Shown: positions 35,702-47,339 of the stretch, piece by piece
Numbering within the stretch: the first letter of the stretch is position 1
How the letters are laid out: each line of letters begins with the position of its first letter
Assembly (NCBI RefSeq): GCF_029227915.1
Contig: NC_079879.1
Span: 24,868,501-24,932,500, forward strand
Source of the DNA: Hydractinia symbiolongicarpus
Lineage: Eukaryota; Cnidaria; Hydrozoa; Anthoathecata; Hydractiniidae
Direction: 5' to 3'
DNA: 64,000 bases
Program-made: the position numbers and the translations under genes
Notes under the pieces: model-generated
What the model was told of the DNA's origin: nothing
What the model saw: only the letters and a program-made list of their open reading frames with translations
Database searches by the model: none

Positions 35702-35753
35702 AAAAATTGATGTAATAAAATCAAACCAGTTTGATTTTATCACATCAATTTTT
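35702..35753. repeat. near-perfect 25-bp palindromic hairpin
   Basis: Arms of 25 bp (aaaaattgatgtaataaaat then caaac, and the inverse) match at 24 positions around a 2-nt centre. A related sequence lies at 55425-55508, where three arms occur in a row, so this is a dispersed palindromic family. Confidence 0.85.
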
Positions 35754-35952
35754 GAATATTGATTTGTGTTTTTCCATCATTTGAGTATTATCGTTCTACT
35801 ATTTTTTAATAGCATATACACAACATTTATAAATTCGGGCCTTTAGTTCAAGAGGTCTATGTATATTTTGCCCATTTCTTGTACCAAGGACAATTTTGTA
35901 TCACAGCAAAGTTTTTGGAGAGTCAAATCTTTACGTAGCCGTCACTGAAGTC

Positions 35953-36684
35953 TTAACCCTATTCGGTCCACGTTTTTTTCAAACATATCATGACCGGGAG
36001 GGGGAGGGTTGGGGCGGATTCTGTCCCCCGCCTAATAACTTTTATAGGCTGGTTTAAATTATATCAACCTTAGTACACTTATAGTACGTCATAAAAGGAG
36101 CAAAACAGCGGCAAAAACATTTTGCTGGCGTCAGCACATTTTTTATGACGTCATCAAAAGCTTGAAATTTGTTCAAAATGCGACTATTTGCCCAAAATTC
36201 AATTACTTTAATTCTAGAGCGAATTCTTACATTGTGTTTGAACATAAAGGTTATTAAACATAATTTCCGGTTTTTACATAGATCGCATGAAAAGTTTCTT
36301 AAAATTACTCGAAAATTCGTTTTTTCCAATGTTCAGGTAAAATTTGAAAAAATTGGGAAATCGGAATAACCATGTGTCCAAAACATGGAAAGTCCTTCTT
36401 CTTCATGAAGCAAATTTGTGTTGTAAGTTTTAAGTTTTAAGGATAATCCTAACAAGAGTTATTATATTTTCCCTATTATAAGAATTTCAAAGAGATTTTT
36501 AGAGGTAGTTTCTAGTAATAGCCAATATCAAAGCCTCTAAAAGGCATGGAACCTAAAAATTGGCATGCAGGTGTCTAATTGATAAATATTGAAACTCAGT
36601 AAGTATCATAGCCATAAGGAGTTATTAAAAAAACAATCAGGGAGGGCGGAATCCGCCCGCCTCCCTCGGAACGAATAGGGTTAA
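35953..36684. mobile_element. TTAA-flanked MITE, copy 2 (piggyBac-like)
   Basis: TTAACCCTATTCGGTCC at the left and GGAACGAATAGGGTTAA at the right form the terminal inverted repeats, with one mismatch. Subterminal G/C-rich blocks (ggggcggatt, gaatccgccc) are also mirrored. This is the best-bounded copy (732 bp) of the family seen at 3567-4256. No coding content; frames at 36054-36369 are shadows. Confidence 0.8.
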
Positions 36685-38885
36685 GACAAGTTTTATCAAT
36701 ACAGCCTGCTGTTTTGTCATCATTATTTATGAGAAGGCTCAAAGACAATACAGGTAGATTTCGTTCTATCATAGATCAATTTCAAACAGAAAGCGGTATA
36801 CGAAACAAGTCTGTGCGTCTGAGGATGCCCTAGTTCCCTAGGTCACCCCTTTACCCACACAACATTATTTCTCTACATACGATACAGCGAATACTCCATT
36901 GGAGATTTGGGACACCCAATCAAAATCCACTTGAGTTAACATTTTAGCACTCTATCTACTCAGATTGCAATTGACCTACTTGGGTCAGAATTGCGTTTGG
37001 GTTTCAACGTATATACACCATGGGTGTACATGATAATCAACGCTATTAAAAAATAGGATTATAGGAGAACATACTATAGTTAACAATGATTGCTATATGT
37101 GACCATCTTTGGAAAAGTACTTTTCTATGATTTTTTTGCAATCCTTATCAACAAAGACATTTTTTCAAAGCAGCCGATGTATAAAAATGTTTTATTTGCC
37201 ACCCACGCAGACGACTTGTGACTCCAAAATGATTTTGTCAAACATGACAATATGTTTGCAGTCTTTAGCTTCTGTTAACAGTTTTGAGAGACATCTCAGT
37301 TTCTAAGATATTACCAAAATAGCGTTCTATATGATTTTATATTAAACTCAGTTACCATCATCGGTACTCACGTGTGTTAAAAACATGTCTTAAGGACTCG
37401 ATATAAGTTGCTTAATCAAGTATATGCAAGTAGCTAATAAAATTATCTTCTTCCTGTATTGAAAAAGTGCACGCGGATATATATGTTGCTAGAAAGTTAA
37501 TGCAGCGTCGCCTCATTCTTCTTTTCAAAGAGCTCTTATAAAAAGAGTGTACTTTTTCAAAAGCTGAATTGTTAAACCTGCAAGCAAACCATATGAATAA
37601 AAATTGGATATCCTAAAAAGGTAAATACAAGACAAATATTTGACATTTTTTCTCGAATTTGAAAAACCAAATTCGCGTGTGTTTTTTTAACTCCGTTGTT
37701 GTTTTTTCTGTCTGTTTTGGTAATTGTTTTTATGGGAATCCTTGCAAAAACTCCAGAGGATTCTAATCTCAACCTATTGCGTAACCAGCTGTCATTAACA
37801 AGTATCATCATTGCAGTTTGCTGTTTTGTCATTTCACCATCGTGATCATGAAAATGTCAAAACTATAAAACGCATGTAATTCGGAAATCACTCTCCCTCC
37901 CTTCCCTCGCTCGTGCGACAGTCGATCCATGTTACCACTGGAGCTTGACTTCAAACACCAAAACTCTCTTGGTATGTTTCAGTAAAAACCCTTAAAGTTT
38001 GTTGCAGAAGTTAGTGTATTGTATAAATCACTCAGCCACTTTGAATGCAACGGTTTTATGACTGTGAGAAGTTTTAATCAACTGTCAAAGCTTTCTCTTA
38101 TTTTCTAAGCATATCGTGATGCAAATTTTTCTTTCGTGTAATTCTTGGCCCACAAGTTTACACTTAAATCAAACGGTTGGAAAGGATGAGTCGTATTGCT
38201 GGGTACGCACGACACCAATATGCAGATCCATTACTTTTGATTATCATTTGGCCACGGAACAAGCCCATGATCAGTAAAGCTTCGAGCATCAGAAAATAAG
38301 TTGAATTTCATTCCCTGGAATTTAGTATAAAGAACAATGATGTCCTCGATGATTTTGATCGATTCTGCCGTATTGCTATAGTGTTTGAGGCTCGTGCTCA
38401 ATGAAAAATGGGGGAAGTATTACCAAAACGAAGAGAAAAATCCAGTAATACGCTAATACCGCATAATTGGAAGAGCCACGTTGTAAGTATATTAGAAAAT
38501 TTTTTTATGCATACAAGAAATTTGAAAAGTACATTTAATCAAGAAAATAATATAAAATAAATTGATTAAAAATTGTTATTTAGTCTTTAACGTGCTTATA
38601 AAAAGATTGAAAATTGTCTGTTTCACTGAACTAGGCACACGTATAAGATCTTACAGTGTAAAATCCAAACTTTTTGGAGGAGTAAGAAACAAGATATTGG
38701 TGACCATGGCAAGCTACAATCCGGGACCAAATATTTGGAACTTCTGCGGAAATTTCTTTTCTGGGACCCCTTTTCCCCATTTCAATGTCGCCGCCTGCAG
38801 ACTGGTCATAAGGCACCCTGCAACATTGAAATAGGGGGAAGGGGGTGTGAGCAGGGTAAAAACATATATATTTTGTCCGGGGATT
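36685..38885. other. non-coding stretch
   Basis: No supported gene. An inverted repeat lies at about 38768-38787 and 38823-38842 (ccccatttcaatg and inverse). The minus-strand start of the frame at 37832 (MTKQQTAMMIL…) resembles the 23-residue repeat at 54405-54593, so a short dispersed sequence is shared. Confidence 0.45.
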
Positions 38886-39365
38886 GTAGTCGATAAGGCC
38901 CGTGGAGAAATCCACGAATATGAAAAAAAGGTCACCAACCCATCCACAAAAATAATAAGTACCTTGTCTTCACGTTGCCTCTATTGTGTAGAGCTTAAAG
39001 CGCTGATCAAGAAAAGGTATATGACCATAAGCTTTTGATGAACAGTTATTGAGATATAAGGGTTTAAAAATTTGGTGACGTCAGCCAAGACCTGCAAAAC
39101 CCTTTTTTTAGAACTTTGTATACCTATTGACATCATCATATAGATCTTGACACGCTGATCAAGAAAATGCATAGAATCATGTGCTTTTGATGAACAGATA
39201 GAGAGATGTTGGGGTTTAATGTTTTTTGATGACGTCATCAACCTATTCATTCCGTACCTAGGTTTATAAAAATTCCCAAATTGGTCCCAGGTGGTCCCTA
39301 TTTATCCACGCGGTAAAAAATGACTAAAGTCATCACCTCGTTTCCGAGTTACTTGGTCTTAAATA
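38886..39365 (-). mobile_element. long Helitron-like copy A
   Basis: Starts with the family hairpin region (cccgtggagaaatccacg) and extends for about 480 bp through ggtcaccaacccatccacaa, gtgtagagcttaaagcg and ggtcccaggtggtccct. The same order of blocks occurs at 56154-58160, where a LINE interrupts it. The minus-strand end is CTAC instead of CTAG, one substitution. The frames here are non-coding. Confidence 0.65.
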
Positions 39366-39547
39366 TTTAAGTGCAGTGTAATGGCTTCATTAATTTAATA
39401 TAAGATATTGACGTTAAAGTACTGTTATTGACGTCGCGCCGTAACGTCAGAAAATTTAATATTGGAGACATCACTTTTCGGCTACATTAAAAGAACATGG
39501 ACACATCCACTATGACCGTCACACACACTTTGTATTATTATGTAAGA

Positions 39548-39600
39548 CTAGCCAAATTCCCGTGGAAGAATCCACTGAATTTGTATGTAAGGGAGGCCAA
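39548..39600 (-). mobile_element. Helitron-like fragment at a CTAG/TC junction
   Basis: CTAG at 39548-39551 is followed on the plus strand by the hairpin cccgtggaagaatccact. Immediately to its left, gtattattatgtaaga is the inverse of a family 5' start (TCTTACATAATAATAC). Two copies therefore meet head to tail. Confidence 0.5.
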
Positions 39601-40333
39601 ACAAATTCATACAATATTAGTAATTTGAATTTTTAAAACTCACAATCCAGCCTCTGCTCTTTGTCTCTTTTTTATAACGGTACAGCAAAACGTGAAAAAA
39701 GCCCTATACAATATATATTGTATATCTACCGCAATATTATAACCCAATATTATAAAGGAGCAATTTGCCTTACAAACCCAAACTTATAATCAAGAAAATT
39801 AATTATTTTGAAACGTTTTGTGCAAGATAACAATTCCGTATTTTCGAATGTAAGAATCGAACATATTTTAAACGATCGTAACATAACAGATGCTAACATT
39901 ATTAAAGTTTGTTTACATTTTGTTATGTTTATAATAGACATCAACACTGAATCACCCAACTTGTATCGGTAAAAAACTGAAACAACGGAAAAATTATTTT
40001 TCGCAGTTTATATAAATCTTCTCTAGGATATACACACTGTTTTTATAAGAATAATGTGTTTTCGTTTCAACCTCGATGTTCTTAACTTTTTTGACAAATG
40101 CTATCCTCATTATTCTCAACATGTTCTTAGCTTGACTGTGGCCTGAAAATATATATAAATATATATATAAAAAAATAAATCCTGCTATAAGTTACTATAG
40201 CTACCTAATGACAATTTCTACTACATGTAACGGCCCATTGCTTGGACAGAAAAAGTTAAGTTCGTTTGATATGCGATATCACAAATGTTCATATTTAAAA
40301 CAAACAATGAAGCTTAGACATATTCTTAGGATA

Positions 40334-40480
40334 CTATGGTTAGCCCGTGGAAAAATCCACGGGTTCGCCCGTCCTTTTTATACCGCATTGCGTGCGTCTC
40401 GCTACATGCGCAGCTAAGCAACCATTTTGGGTGACAGACAGACAGACGGACGGACGGACGGACGGACGTATACGTTTAGA
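40334..40480 (-). mobile_element. Helitron-like copy with intact hairpin
   Basis: This copy keeps the hairpin perfectly: cccgtggaaaaatccacggg (40344-40363) has 8-bp arms. It is followed by ttcgcccgtcctttttatac, tctcgctac, a (gacagacggacgg)n tract and a TC-type start on the minus strand at 40480. Confidence 0.65.
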
Positions 40481-40784
40481 TATTCTAAACTTCTGACTCA
40501 TTTTTCAGAGTATATTCTTATAAAATAAGTGCTTAAAGAAAATATTTTCTGGCTCAAGACACAACAAGAAACTTGATATTTAAGGGAAAATTTAGCTCTG
40601 AAAGAAACTGCTAAAAAATCGTTGAAAAGGCAAATTCATTTCTCTACTAAATAATTTAAACAACACACCTGCTTCTCTTTCTCTTTTCAGTAGATGAAAA
40701 AACTCCAATCACATTGTGGCATCACATTTATTATTTAAGAATTAAACCAACAATGATTATTATTTCTTAATTAACAATATAATA

Positions 40785-40808
40785 TTTCGGATAATTATCC
40801 ATCATCAG
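40785..40808 (-). ncRNA. hammerhead ribozyme core, 3' side of Penelope copy
   Basis: The minus strand reads CTGATGA, stem II (GGATAATTATCC), GAAA. It lies downstream of the endonuclease frame. The same core, inverted, lies at 41337-41362. Stem I and the cleavage site are not resolved. Confidence 0.6.
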
Positions 40809-40925
40809 GTCTAGCTATCATAAATATCTAAATATCATATTTCATACAACATATCATAACTACATTCAACGTTATGATGAAAGCTAAATTAAATTTTGAT
40901 TACTAACGCTCGGCATTTTGTGTAT

Positions 40926-41300
40926 TCAAGGTTTTATATAATTGATCATTAACGCCTCAAGCGTGTTGTTAAGCAAAAGATCGACATAATGTTCCATTGA
41001 TAACATAGAATTACATTCTTTAAAATGTTTTCCCACAGGACCAACTCGATTGTGTTCCTTTAGTCGCATGGCCAAATGTCGGCTCGTTTGTCCAACATAG
41101 GACGATTCACATCGTGGACATTGTAGACCACACGACTTTTGAAACATTTTTGGACTTGCGGCTTCAACGAAGGCAAACACGTTTTCAACTTTCTCGAAGT
41201 GTAGATGCACTTTGCACGGGACATCCAGTTTTCTCAAGGACTGTTTGAATTTCTCTGAGACTCGTCCGCGATACTGTATGCATATTAGCGTGAATATTTT
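40926..41300 (-). pseudogene. Penelope-like GIY-YIG endonuclease C-terminus
   Basis: The open frame holds a Cys pair then YVGQTSRHLAMRLKEH, followed by GKHFKEC. This is the second half of a GIY-YIG endonuclease as found at the C-terminus of Penelope-like proteins. It cuts DNA to prime reverse transcription. The frame can be read upstream from the apparent start (…YSIADESQKFKQSLRKL) to a TAA near 41291, so the 103-residue version has no true start. Reverse transcriptase is absent: the copy was truncated on insertion. Confidence 0.8.
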
Positions 41301-41336
41301 ATACCGTTTTTTAACCGTTTTAATTTGCTTTTAGAC

Positions 41337-41362
41337 CTGATGATGGATAAATTTATCCGAAA
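41337..41362 (+). ncRNA. hammerhead ribozyme core, inverted 5' side of Penelope copy
   Basis: CTGATGA, a self-complementary stem II (GGATAAATTTATCC) and GAAA occur in order. It is the inverse of the core at 40785-40808, matching the partly inverted terminal repeats typical of Penelope-like elements. Confidence 0.6.
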
Positions 41363-41397
41363 TATATTGTTAATAAAGAAATAATAAACTCCAATCA

Positions 41398-42044
41398 GTT
41401 TTTTACTTCGAATAGTAAACCTTGCTTCGTCCGAAAGAGAATGAATTTTAAATATATAGCTACAATTCCCTGATACATTTGCAATCAGTTCTCTTTGTGA
41501 TGTTGTATCATCGTACGTTAGAAATATTTCTAACTAACAAAACCAACTTTGTTCGACAACAACAGTTTTTTTTTGTTTTTTTTTGCATTTCAGATTTGAA
41601 TTACACTTATATTTGAATCCGTTAGATTTTCTATGAAAGGAAGCAACCTCGTCCAGAACACAAAGATAGAAAATATAGAAGAACAAATAAGGTTTAATCT
41701 AACCTCATAATCAGTAAGCATTGGCATGCCTTGTTTAAAAGAACTTTTTTCAGGATTACTTTAAAAAGAGACAACTTTCGCTTCGGTTTCCCTTTTCAGT
41801 TGATAAACAACTTGTTTCCGTGAGATACGGAGCGCACATAAAAACCGGGGGTAAAATTAGAATATTCTATCTATAACGACCAACGGGGATTTTAAAACAA
41901 AAAAAAACAAAAAATCTGATATAAACACACTGGTGGAGCACATTTGTTCACTCTCCTTACTAGCTGTAACACATTTTGCTGCAAACAAAAATCGTTTTGA
42001 ACAACTTCAGAAGAAGAAGTGGAACAACTAATTAAAACAACATT
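41398..42044. other. non-coding stretch
   Basis: AT-rich, with homopolymer T and A runs. No gene or repeat family recognised. Confidence 0.4.
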
Positions 42045-42110
42045 CTATACCTATATTATAATATTAGTGTCTGTCTGTCCGTTAGCCAATTTAAAAAAGT
42101 GGGACATTCG
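42045..42110 (+). mobile_element. Helitron-like 5' end, plus orientation
   Basis: TCTATACCTATATTATAATA then gtctgtctgtccg matches the family start (TC, TATAATA, CTGTCTGTC) seen inverted elsewhere. Only the 5' end is visible; the hairpin end is missing. Confidence 0.4.
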
Positions 42111-42289
42111 CTAAGTGGAACAAATTTTTCCTTGAATATCCTATTCAACGCGAGTATACATAACTTTTTGATACATAATCTCATTCCTATTTTTCAACCA
42201 AACAAATATTAACTCTGGATACTACGTAAGAATTTGACATCAAACAAAACGAGGTTTTAGCATAGTTTTCCAGTAATATTCTAACGGAT

Positions 42290-42685
42290 GTATATTGGCT
42301 ATTACTGGAAACCACCCTTAAAAATCTTTATGAAATGCTTATGAACCGGAAAATATAATAACATTCGTTAGGACTATCCTTAGAACATAAAACTTATAAC
42401 ACATATTTTGTTTCACCAAGGGGGAATTCTCCTGTAAATTTTAAACTTTTTACGGCAAAATATGTTAAATAACATTTATTTGTCTCTCCGAAACTTTAAC
42501 CAAATGTGAAAGTTTCCAAAGTATTTCAAGCTTTCGATGAAGATGCTGACATAAGCCAAAATTTGTTGCTTTGTTCCTTTCATGAAGTACTATAGGTGTG
42601 CCAAGTTTGATTTAATTTAGTTGCTAATATAAGGTTATTAATGAACGGTTCAGGGTTCGAAAAGCCCTGAACCGAATAGGGTTAA
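42290..42685. mobile_element. TTAA MITE, copy 3 (truncated)
   Basis: The right terminus ccgaatagggttaa is intact. Internal blocks (ggctattactggaaaccacc, ttaggactatccttagaac) match copy 2 in inverse orientation. The left terminus is missing. Confidence 0.6.
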
Positions 42686-43894
42686 TTGTAATAAGAACAT
42701 TCTTAGAACAAAAATATTTTAGCCTAAGTATATCCCTCAACATTCTAGGTTTAAATTTAATCTTGAAAAGTCATGGATATCGTGCACAGCCAATGTGGTA
42801 CAAACTTAACAGTTTTTTAAAAAAAATTATTATTCGTGACCTTTCGTAGCCGCAGTATACGATTGGCAGCAAGTGTATTGATACAGGAAATTAGAGACTG
42901 GTTTGGAACAAAATAGTTTCGCCCAAAGTTAAGCCACTTACAAGAAGACGTATTCAAGTATTCAATAAGAAATGCCATTCTCACTGCACGAATTTGGCTA
43001 ATTTAATTAAGCTAAAATATTGTTTAGAAAAGCTTAGACAGAACAACACAATGTGATATAACTAAAATGTAAAAAAAATGTCATCTTATCATTGTTTTTT
43101 ATATCTTATTATATTTATATTCTTATTGTTAGTTCAGGAATTGTGTTTATAAAAAATATGTTAGATTTAGTACGAAGAAACAACAAGCAAGACACGCATA
43201 TTTCTCTTACATTTCTTGAGTTAGTAAACTACGAGGTATACTTTTATTCGCTGAGATTACATAAATTTTTTTTAATTACATAGCCGTGTACATATTGTAT
43301 GCATTCTTACCCGCCTGTTAGCTTGAAGTAATGAAATTTAATTAGGTGGAAGGCTATAACTATGATGAGAGGTACAATTATAATAGCATTTCCATGACTA
43401 AACCTCCAACTGGGACTCTTTAGTGGGTTTATAATGTCGCACTTGTTGAGATTTGCTATCGACTTCTTTCAATGTTTTGTATGTTTGGTAAATAATTTTT
43501 AAATTAATTTTGTTTTTAAGAAATTTATTCATATTTATTGTCTCCCTTATTCAGCGCCTTAGAGACGAAAAGAACACTTGCCAAAACTAGAAAACGAGAA
43601 ATGATTGGTTGTTTATATGCAATGGTATATCAATTATACTAAAGTAGCTAAGCACTTTTAAGAAGGATACTAAAGTAGCTTATAAAACACATGCTGCGAT
43701 AACTAGACATCACGTGAAGACAATTGTGGAGGAAACACATTTTTCGTTCAGATTTTCTCAAAACCATTTAAACTACTTTATTACTTGCGAATTTGTCAAT
43801 TATTGGGTCTTGACACTAGCATTTTTGGGGATACAGCTGGCTTTAAGTAACAGTGTGACATTGCAGTGACTATTTTTAGTGCGCTGCAAACTGT
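42686..43894. other. non-coding stretch
   Basis: No supported gene; the 63-codon frame at 43092-43283 has no domain. Confidence 0.4.
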
Positions 43895-43943
43895 GCACGA
43901 TGTTTCGAGTCAAACGCCTTTACCACTCAGGCATTGCAGCACG
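43895..43943 (-). pseudogene. 5' part of a tRNA-Ser-like sequence
   Basis: The minus strand reads TGCCTGAGTGGTAAAGGCG followed by TTTGACTCGAAACA. This matches the D-arm and anticodon arm of a type II tRNA-Ser with anticodon CGA. No B box or T-arm follows, so it is a truncated tRNA pseudogene or the head of an old SINE. Confidence 0.4.
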
Positions 43944-43949
43944 TAGGTT

Positions 43950-45790
43950 TCTACGCTATAACATTACCACTATCTACCGTATATGCCCGTATAGTTCGTA
44001 TATGGCTGTTTTCGTGGGTATTATGATTTGAAATAAGAACTGCAATATGTTAAATATTACGTATTATATCTTGCTATTGCTGGAAACTTGTAACATTTAT
44101 CAAGGCCTAATTCACTTGTATTCAATTAAATATGTCTGCCATATACATGGATAAAAAACCATTTGTAGCTTTCCCCTCTTCCCTCTTATGAACTTCTCCA
44201 CTTGTTGCATAAATTTTTGCTAAAGAAGAAAATGGCGCTAGTTCTTCCCACGAAGCATTGTAATCACAATTTATTTTCCAAACAAATTCATGTGGTTTAC
44301 AAACGATAGATTTGTGTGGGAAAAATTCTATCCCGATGAACATAAAGGTTTTTTTTAACTGTTTTGTATATTCAGCTAGTCAACTAATATTTACTCATTT
44401 ACTTATTAAAATTGTACCAGAAAAGAATCGTACTCATACTTTCAAACCCTCTTCCACATTTATTTTCACAGTAAAATTTTCAAATATGCCAAAAATTTCA
44501 TATTTCTAACCGACCTTATTTCTGACAAAGGAAAGAAGACTTGAGCACGTGCAAAAACTTTGACATAATTGGTGAGAACCTTATGTATAAAGTTTCCAGG
44601 CTGGTCATTAAATCTGCAGAGTAAAGAAATTTTTAGGGGGAGTCAGAATTTACGATGAAAGCGAAAAGTAGACAAGAGGCGTTTATTAGAAAAATAGTAT
44701 TAAGTAAAACAGAAGTATAGTTATACAATACACAATACGTCTCTAAGTTTTTTTTTCTTCTTTCTAAACCAAGGAATCTTCACAATTTCCTTAAAATTCA
44801 TGCTTGTATGTAAGTTCAAAGCAAGTCAAATGGTTCTTTTTAATTATTTATGATTAAGTATTTTTACACATGTGCCAAACGAAGGCTAAATTAAAAAACA
44901 ATGGGAGATATAATTATCTTTATTGTGATGGTCACGGGCCAATGTGTACAAAGTAATAAGAAGAAGTTGATGATCAAAATAACGAAAATGTTGAACAACA
45001 TGTGAAGAAATTTGCGAGTAAAGATGAAGAAAGTAAAGATTTAAGGAATAAAGATGAAACCACCATTTCCGTTCGAATTGTAATTGAATGTTTCCGGTCT
45101 ATATATTTATTCATATTTGGCGCCATCTCATCATAACAAACTTTATCGTTCGAAGTTGATAGCATGGTGTGGAAAGTGAATTTAAAACATTAAAGCAATG
45201 CTGTTGTTGGTCATGACAGATATGTCTTTAGTTCAAAGAAGTTTAAACGAAGGTTATAAAATGTTGTTACTACTATATTACGTAAAATACAGCCATGAAA
45301 ATTCTGTAAAAACGCTGTCAGGAAGATATATGGTGACTTAGTTGTGAATTATAGTTGTTATTTGTTATTATAGTAGCTATCTCAGTAGATTTTAAACAAT
45401 ATCGGCTTACAAATAGTCCACAGTCGATCGACTGTGTTATTAGGGCGCGTAAACAATGATAAATCTGTCTAGTATCAGCAAAAGCCAGTATTGTTCAAGT
45501 TTTAGGATGTAAAAAATTACCAAAGACAAGTTGAAAGTGCGTGTGTCAAATATAAGATTGCTTGAAGAATATTTTGAGTAGAATTGTAAAAATTAGATCC
45601 TGGGGTAAGGTTTTTATTTTTATCTACATTAATGCAATAAATTTTTGCGACAAATAATTTTCGCGAGTATTAAAGGAGAGGCGAACAAAAAGTTATTTTG
45701 TGGCATGCAGAAAATATATTTTAAGCGAGACAAAAAAAATTGATTTCTAAGTCCTAAAATCTTCGTAGATAAGTACTTTTGTTTCATTCG
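43950..45790. other. non-coding stretch
   Basis: The minus-strand frame 44343-44122 (…KSIVCKPHEFVWKINCDYNA…) has fair protein-like composition but no recognised domain or splice context. A perfect 18-bp palindrome (cacagtcgatcgactgtg) lies at 45419-45436. Nothing else stands out. Confidence 0.35.
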
Positions 45791-45799
45791 GAGTGTGCA

Positions 45800-45885
45800 G
45801 CTATACGGAGTACTGCTCCGTATAGGCATGCGTATACGGAGTATAACTTCGTATAGCGACATGTTTACTCCGTATAGACGGAAAT
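45800..45885. repeat. palindromic TACGGAGTA cluster
   Basis: ctatacggag and ctccgtatag form a 10-bp palindrome (about 45811-45835), followed by more forward and inverse copies of the same 10-mer. It is related to the array at 46422-46700. Confidence 0.7.
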
Positions 45886-46421
45886 ATTTAAATATCTCAA
45901 AGCCGCGAGCGGCGCAGACAGCTTTGAGAGTATAATGCCGAGACTGGTTTGGCTAGACATTAGCGAATGCAGCATAAGCGTCGAAGTCTAAACTAAGAAT
46001 TCTTATTAATAATTTACTCTGGCCTATTCCAGTTTAGAAAATTGTGCCTATAACAAGCAAATAATTTGTGTAAGAAGAAAAACGTCTAAAATATGGGACA
46101 AGCATGCAGAGTACCAATTACCGTAGATAACAGTTCCAGCTAATAAAAGTTCGAGTTAACCGGTGTTCGAGTTACTGGCAGTTCAACTGTATGATGTAGT
46201 TTACTATTCGCGTTTTGTATAAAGTTTATTTTTATAGCTTCCATTATATTCATTCTAAGCTTTATAACTTTGTTTTGTATGTTTCTGTATGCAATAAAAC
46301 TAACCATACAATCAATGACTTTTTATTATGTAACTTTAAAATTGTGTACTGTTATACCAGCCATTGCAAACCTTAACTCATTAACAATACATCGAATTCT
46401 GTTTCTACCAAACATGTCACA

Positions 46422-46700
46422 CTCCGTATAGCATACTTCGTATATTAAGCATGTCATACTCCGTATACTAAGCATGTCACACACCGTATACTAAGAATCT
46501 CACATTCCATATACTAAGCCTGTCACACTCAGTATAGTAAGCATGTCACACTCTGTATAGCATATTTCGTATATGAAGCATGTCACAGTCCGTATGGCAT
46601 ACTCCGTATAGAATACTCCGTATGGCATACTCCGTATAGGATATACTCCGTATGGCATACTCCTTATAGCAAATTCTGCATACTCCCCATAGCGAATTCT
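46422..46700. repeat. TCCGTATA tandem array
   Basis: The first half has roughly seven units of about 24 bp (aagcatgtcacactccgtat…). The second half changes to about six 14-bp units (catactccgtatgg). Read on the minus strand it gives an artefactual repeat peptide (RSMPYGV), so the frames at 46500-46773 are not genes. Confidence 0.8.
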
Positions 46701-46736
46701 GTATAACATAGTATTGCTTCAATTTCTTTTTAAATG

Positions 46737-47260
46737 TTACATAACATTTTTCTTTTCTAATATCAAATGGCAACTGTTGTATGTATCAGCACCCATGCAA
46801 TAAAAACCACTTTTTGAAACTTCTAATTTAACTTTTGGCAAGCGTAATGATAACTGCTTATTCCGTGTAACCCTTTCGTGATTCATCAACTCGAAGTAAC
46901 TGTTGAAGCTGTTACAACTCTCTTCATCAATACATTTTCGAACTACGCAACACACGTTTCTTATTATCATACTTTTGATTGATGTAACGTTTGCATTTTT
47001 CAAGACATTTCTCGCTCTGTTGTCCAGAGACACAAGACTTTTCTGTTATGTATTTGTAAATTTAATAGTAGCAGTGTTGTCATCAATTTGCCATCTCAAT
47101 GCTGATAGGAGACGAAGCCTTGTTGAAGCTTTCTTGTAGGCTGGGTCAAAATATACCTGCATAGATAGTTTTGAATCCAGAATCGAACCCAAATATTTTT
47201 ACTGGCTTGTCGTGTTGACTTCCACAAAAGTGTGAAATAGCTTGAGCTTGTGGGATACTG
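46737..47260 (-). pseudogene. LINE reverse-transcriptase C-terminal remnant
   Basis: Minus-strand blocks follow the order seen downstream of the RT core in non-LTR elements: KYLGSILDSKLSMQVYFDPA, YKKASTRLRLLSALRW, then in another frame SLDNRARNVLKNANVTSIKS, and NSYFELMNHERVTRNKQ with RLPKVKLE near the end. At least one frameshift separates the first two blocks from the others, and the RT catalytic core (YxDD) is missing. The family looks like the Jockey/CR1-type group, but I cannot place it. It abuts the TCCGTATA array. Confidence 0.7.
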
Positions 47261-47339
47261 AATAATTTCAACACCTGGCATGTGTATCATAACCTCATAA
47301 TTTGCTGCATGGCTATAATATTTGAATAAAATCAAACAA

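Larger units (their letters stand above)
40700..41397 (-). mobile_element. short Penelope-like insertion with 12-bp target duplication
   Basis: The sequence aaactccaatca occurs at 40700-40711 and 41386-41397 and frames the insertion. Just inside each end, in opposite orientation, lies a hammerhead core (40785-40808 minus, 41337-41362 plus) with shared flanking sequence (attgttaat…aagaaataat). Between them is the C-terminal endonuclease region of a Penelope-like protein. This is a severely 5'-truncated copy bounded by inverted terminal pieces. Confidence 0.85.

Noticed and set aside
36054-36369. 91- and 66-codon frames
   Set aside because: Entirely inside the TTAA MITE at 35953-36684.
38562-39250. 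Several overlapping 60-94 codon frames
   Set aside because: They overlap an inverted repeat and the long Helitron-like copy A; opposite-strand frames are equally long, as expected of non-coding repeat.
45843-45857. loxP-like sequence (ataacttcgtatagc)
   Set aside because: Matches one arm of loxP and two further bases, but the second arm and spacer are absent, and the local array is built from related TCCGTATA/TTCGTATA words. Coincidence with the repeat.
46500-46773. Minus-strand frames with RSMPYGV repeats
   Set aside because: Direct translation of the TCCGTATA array; no independent coding evidence.
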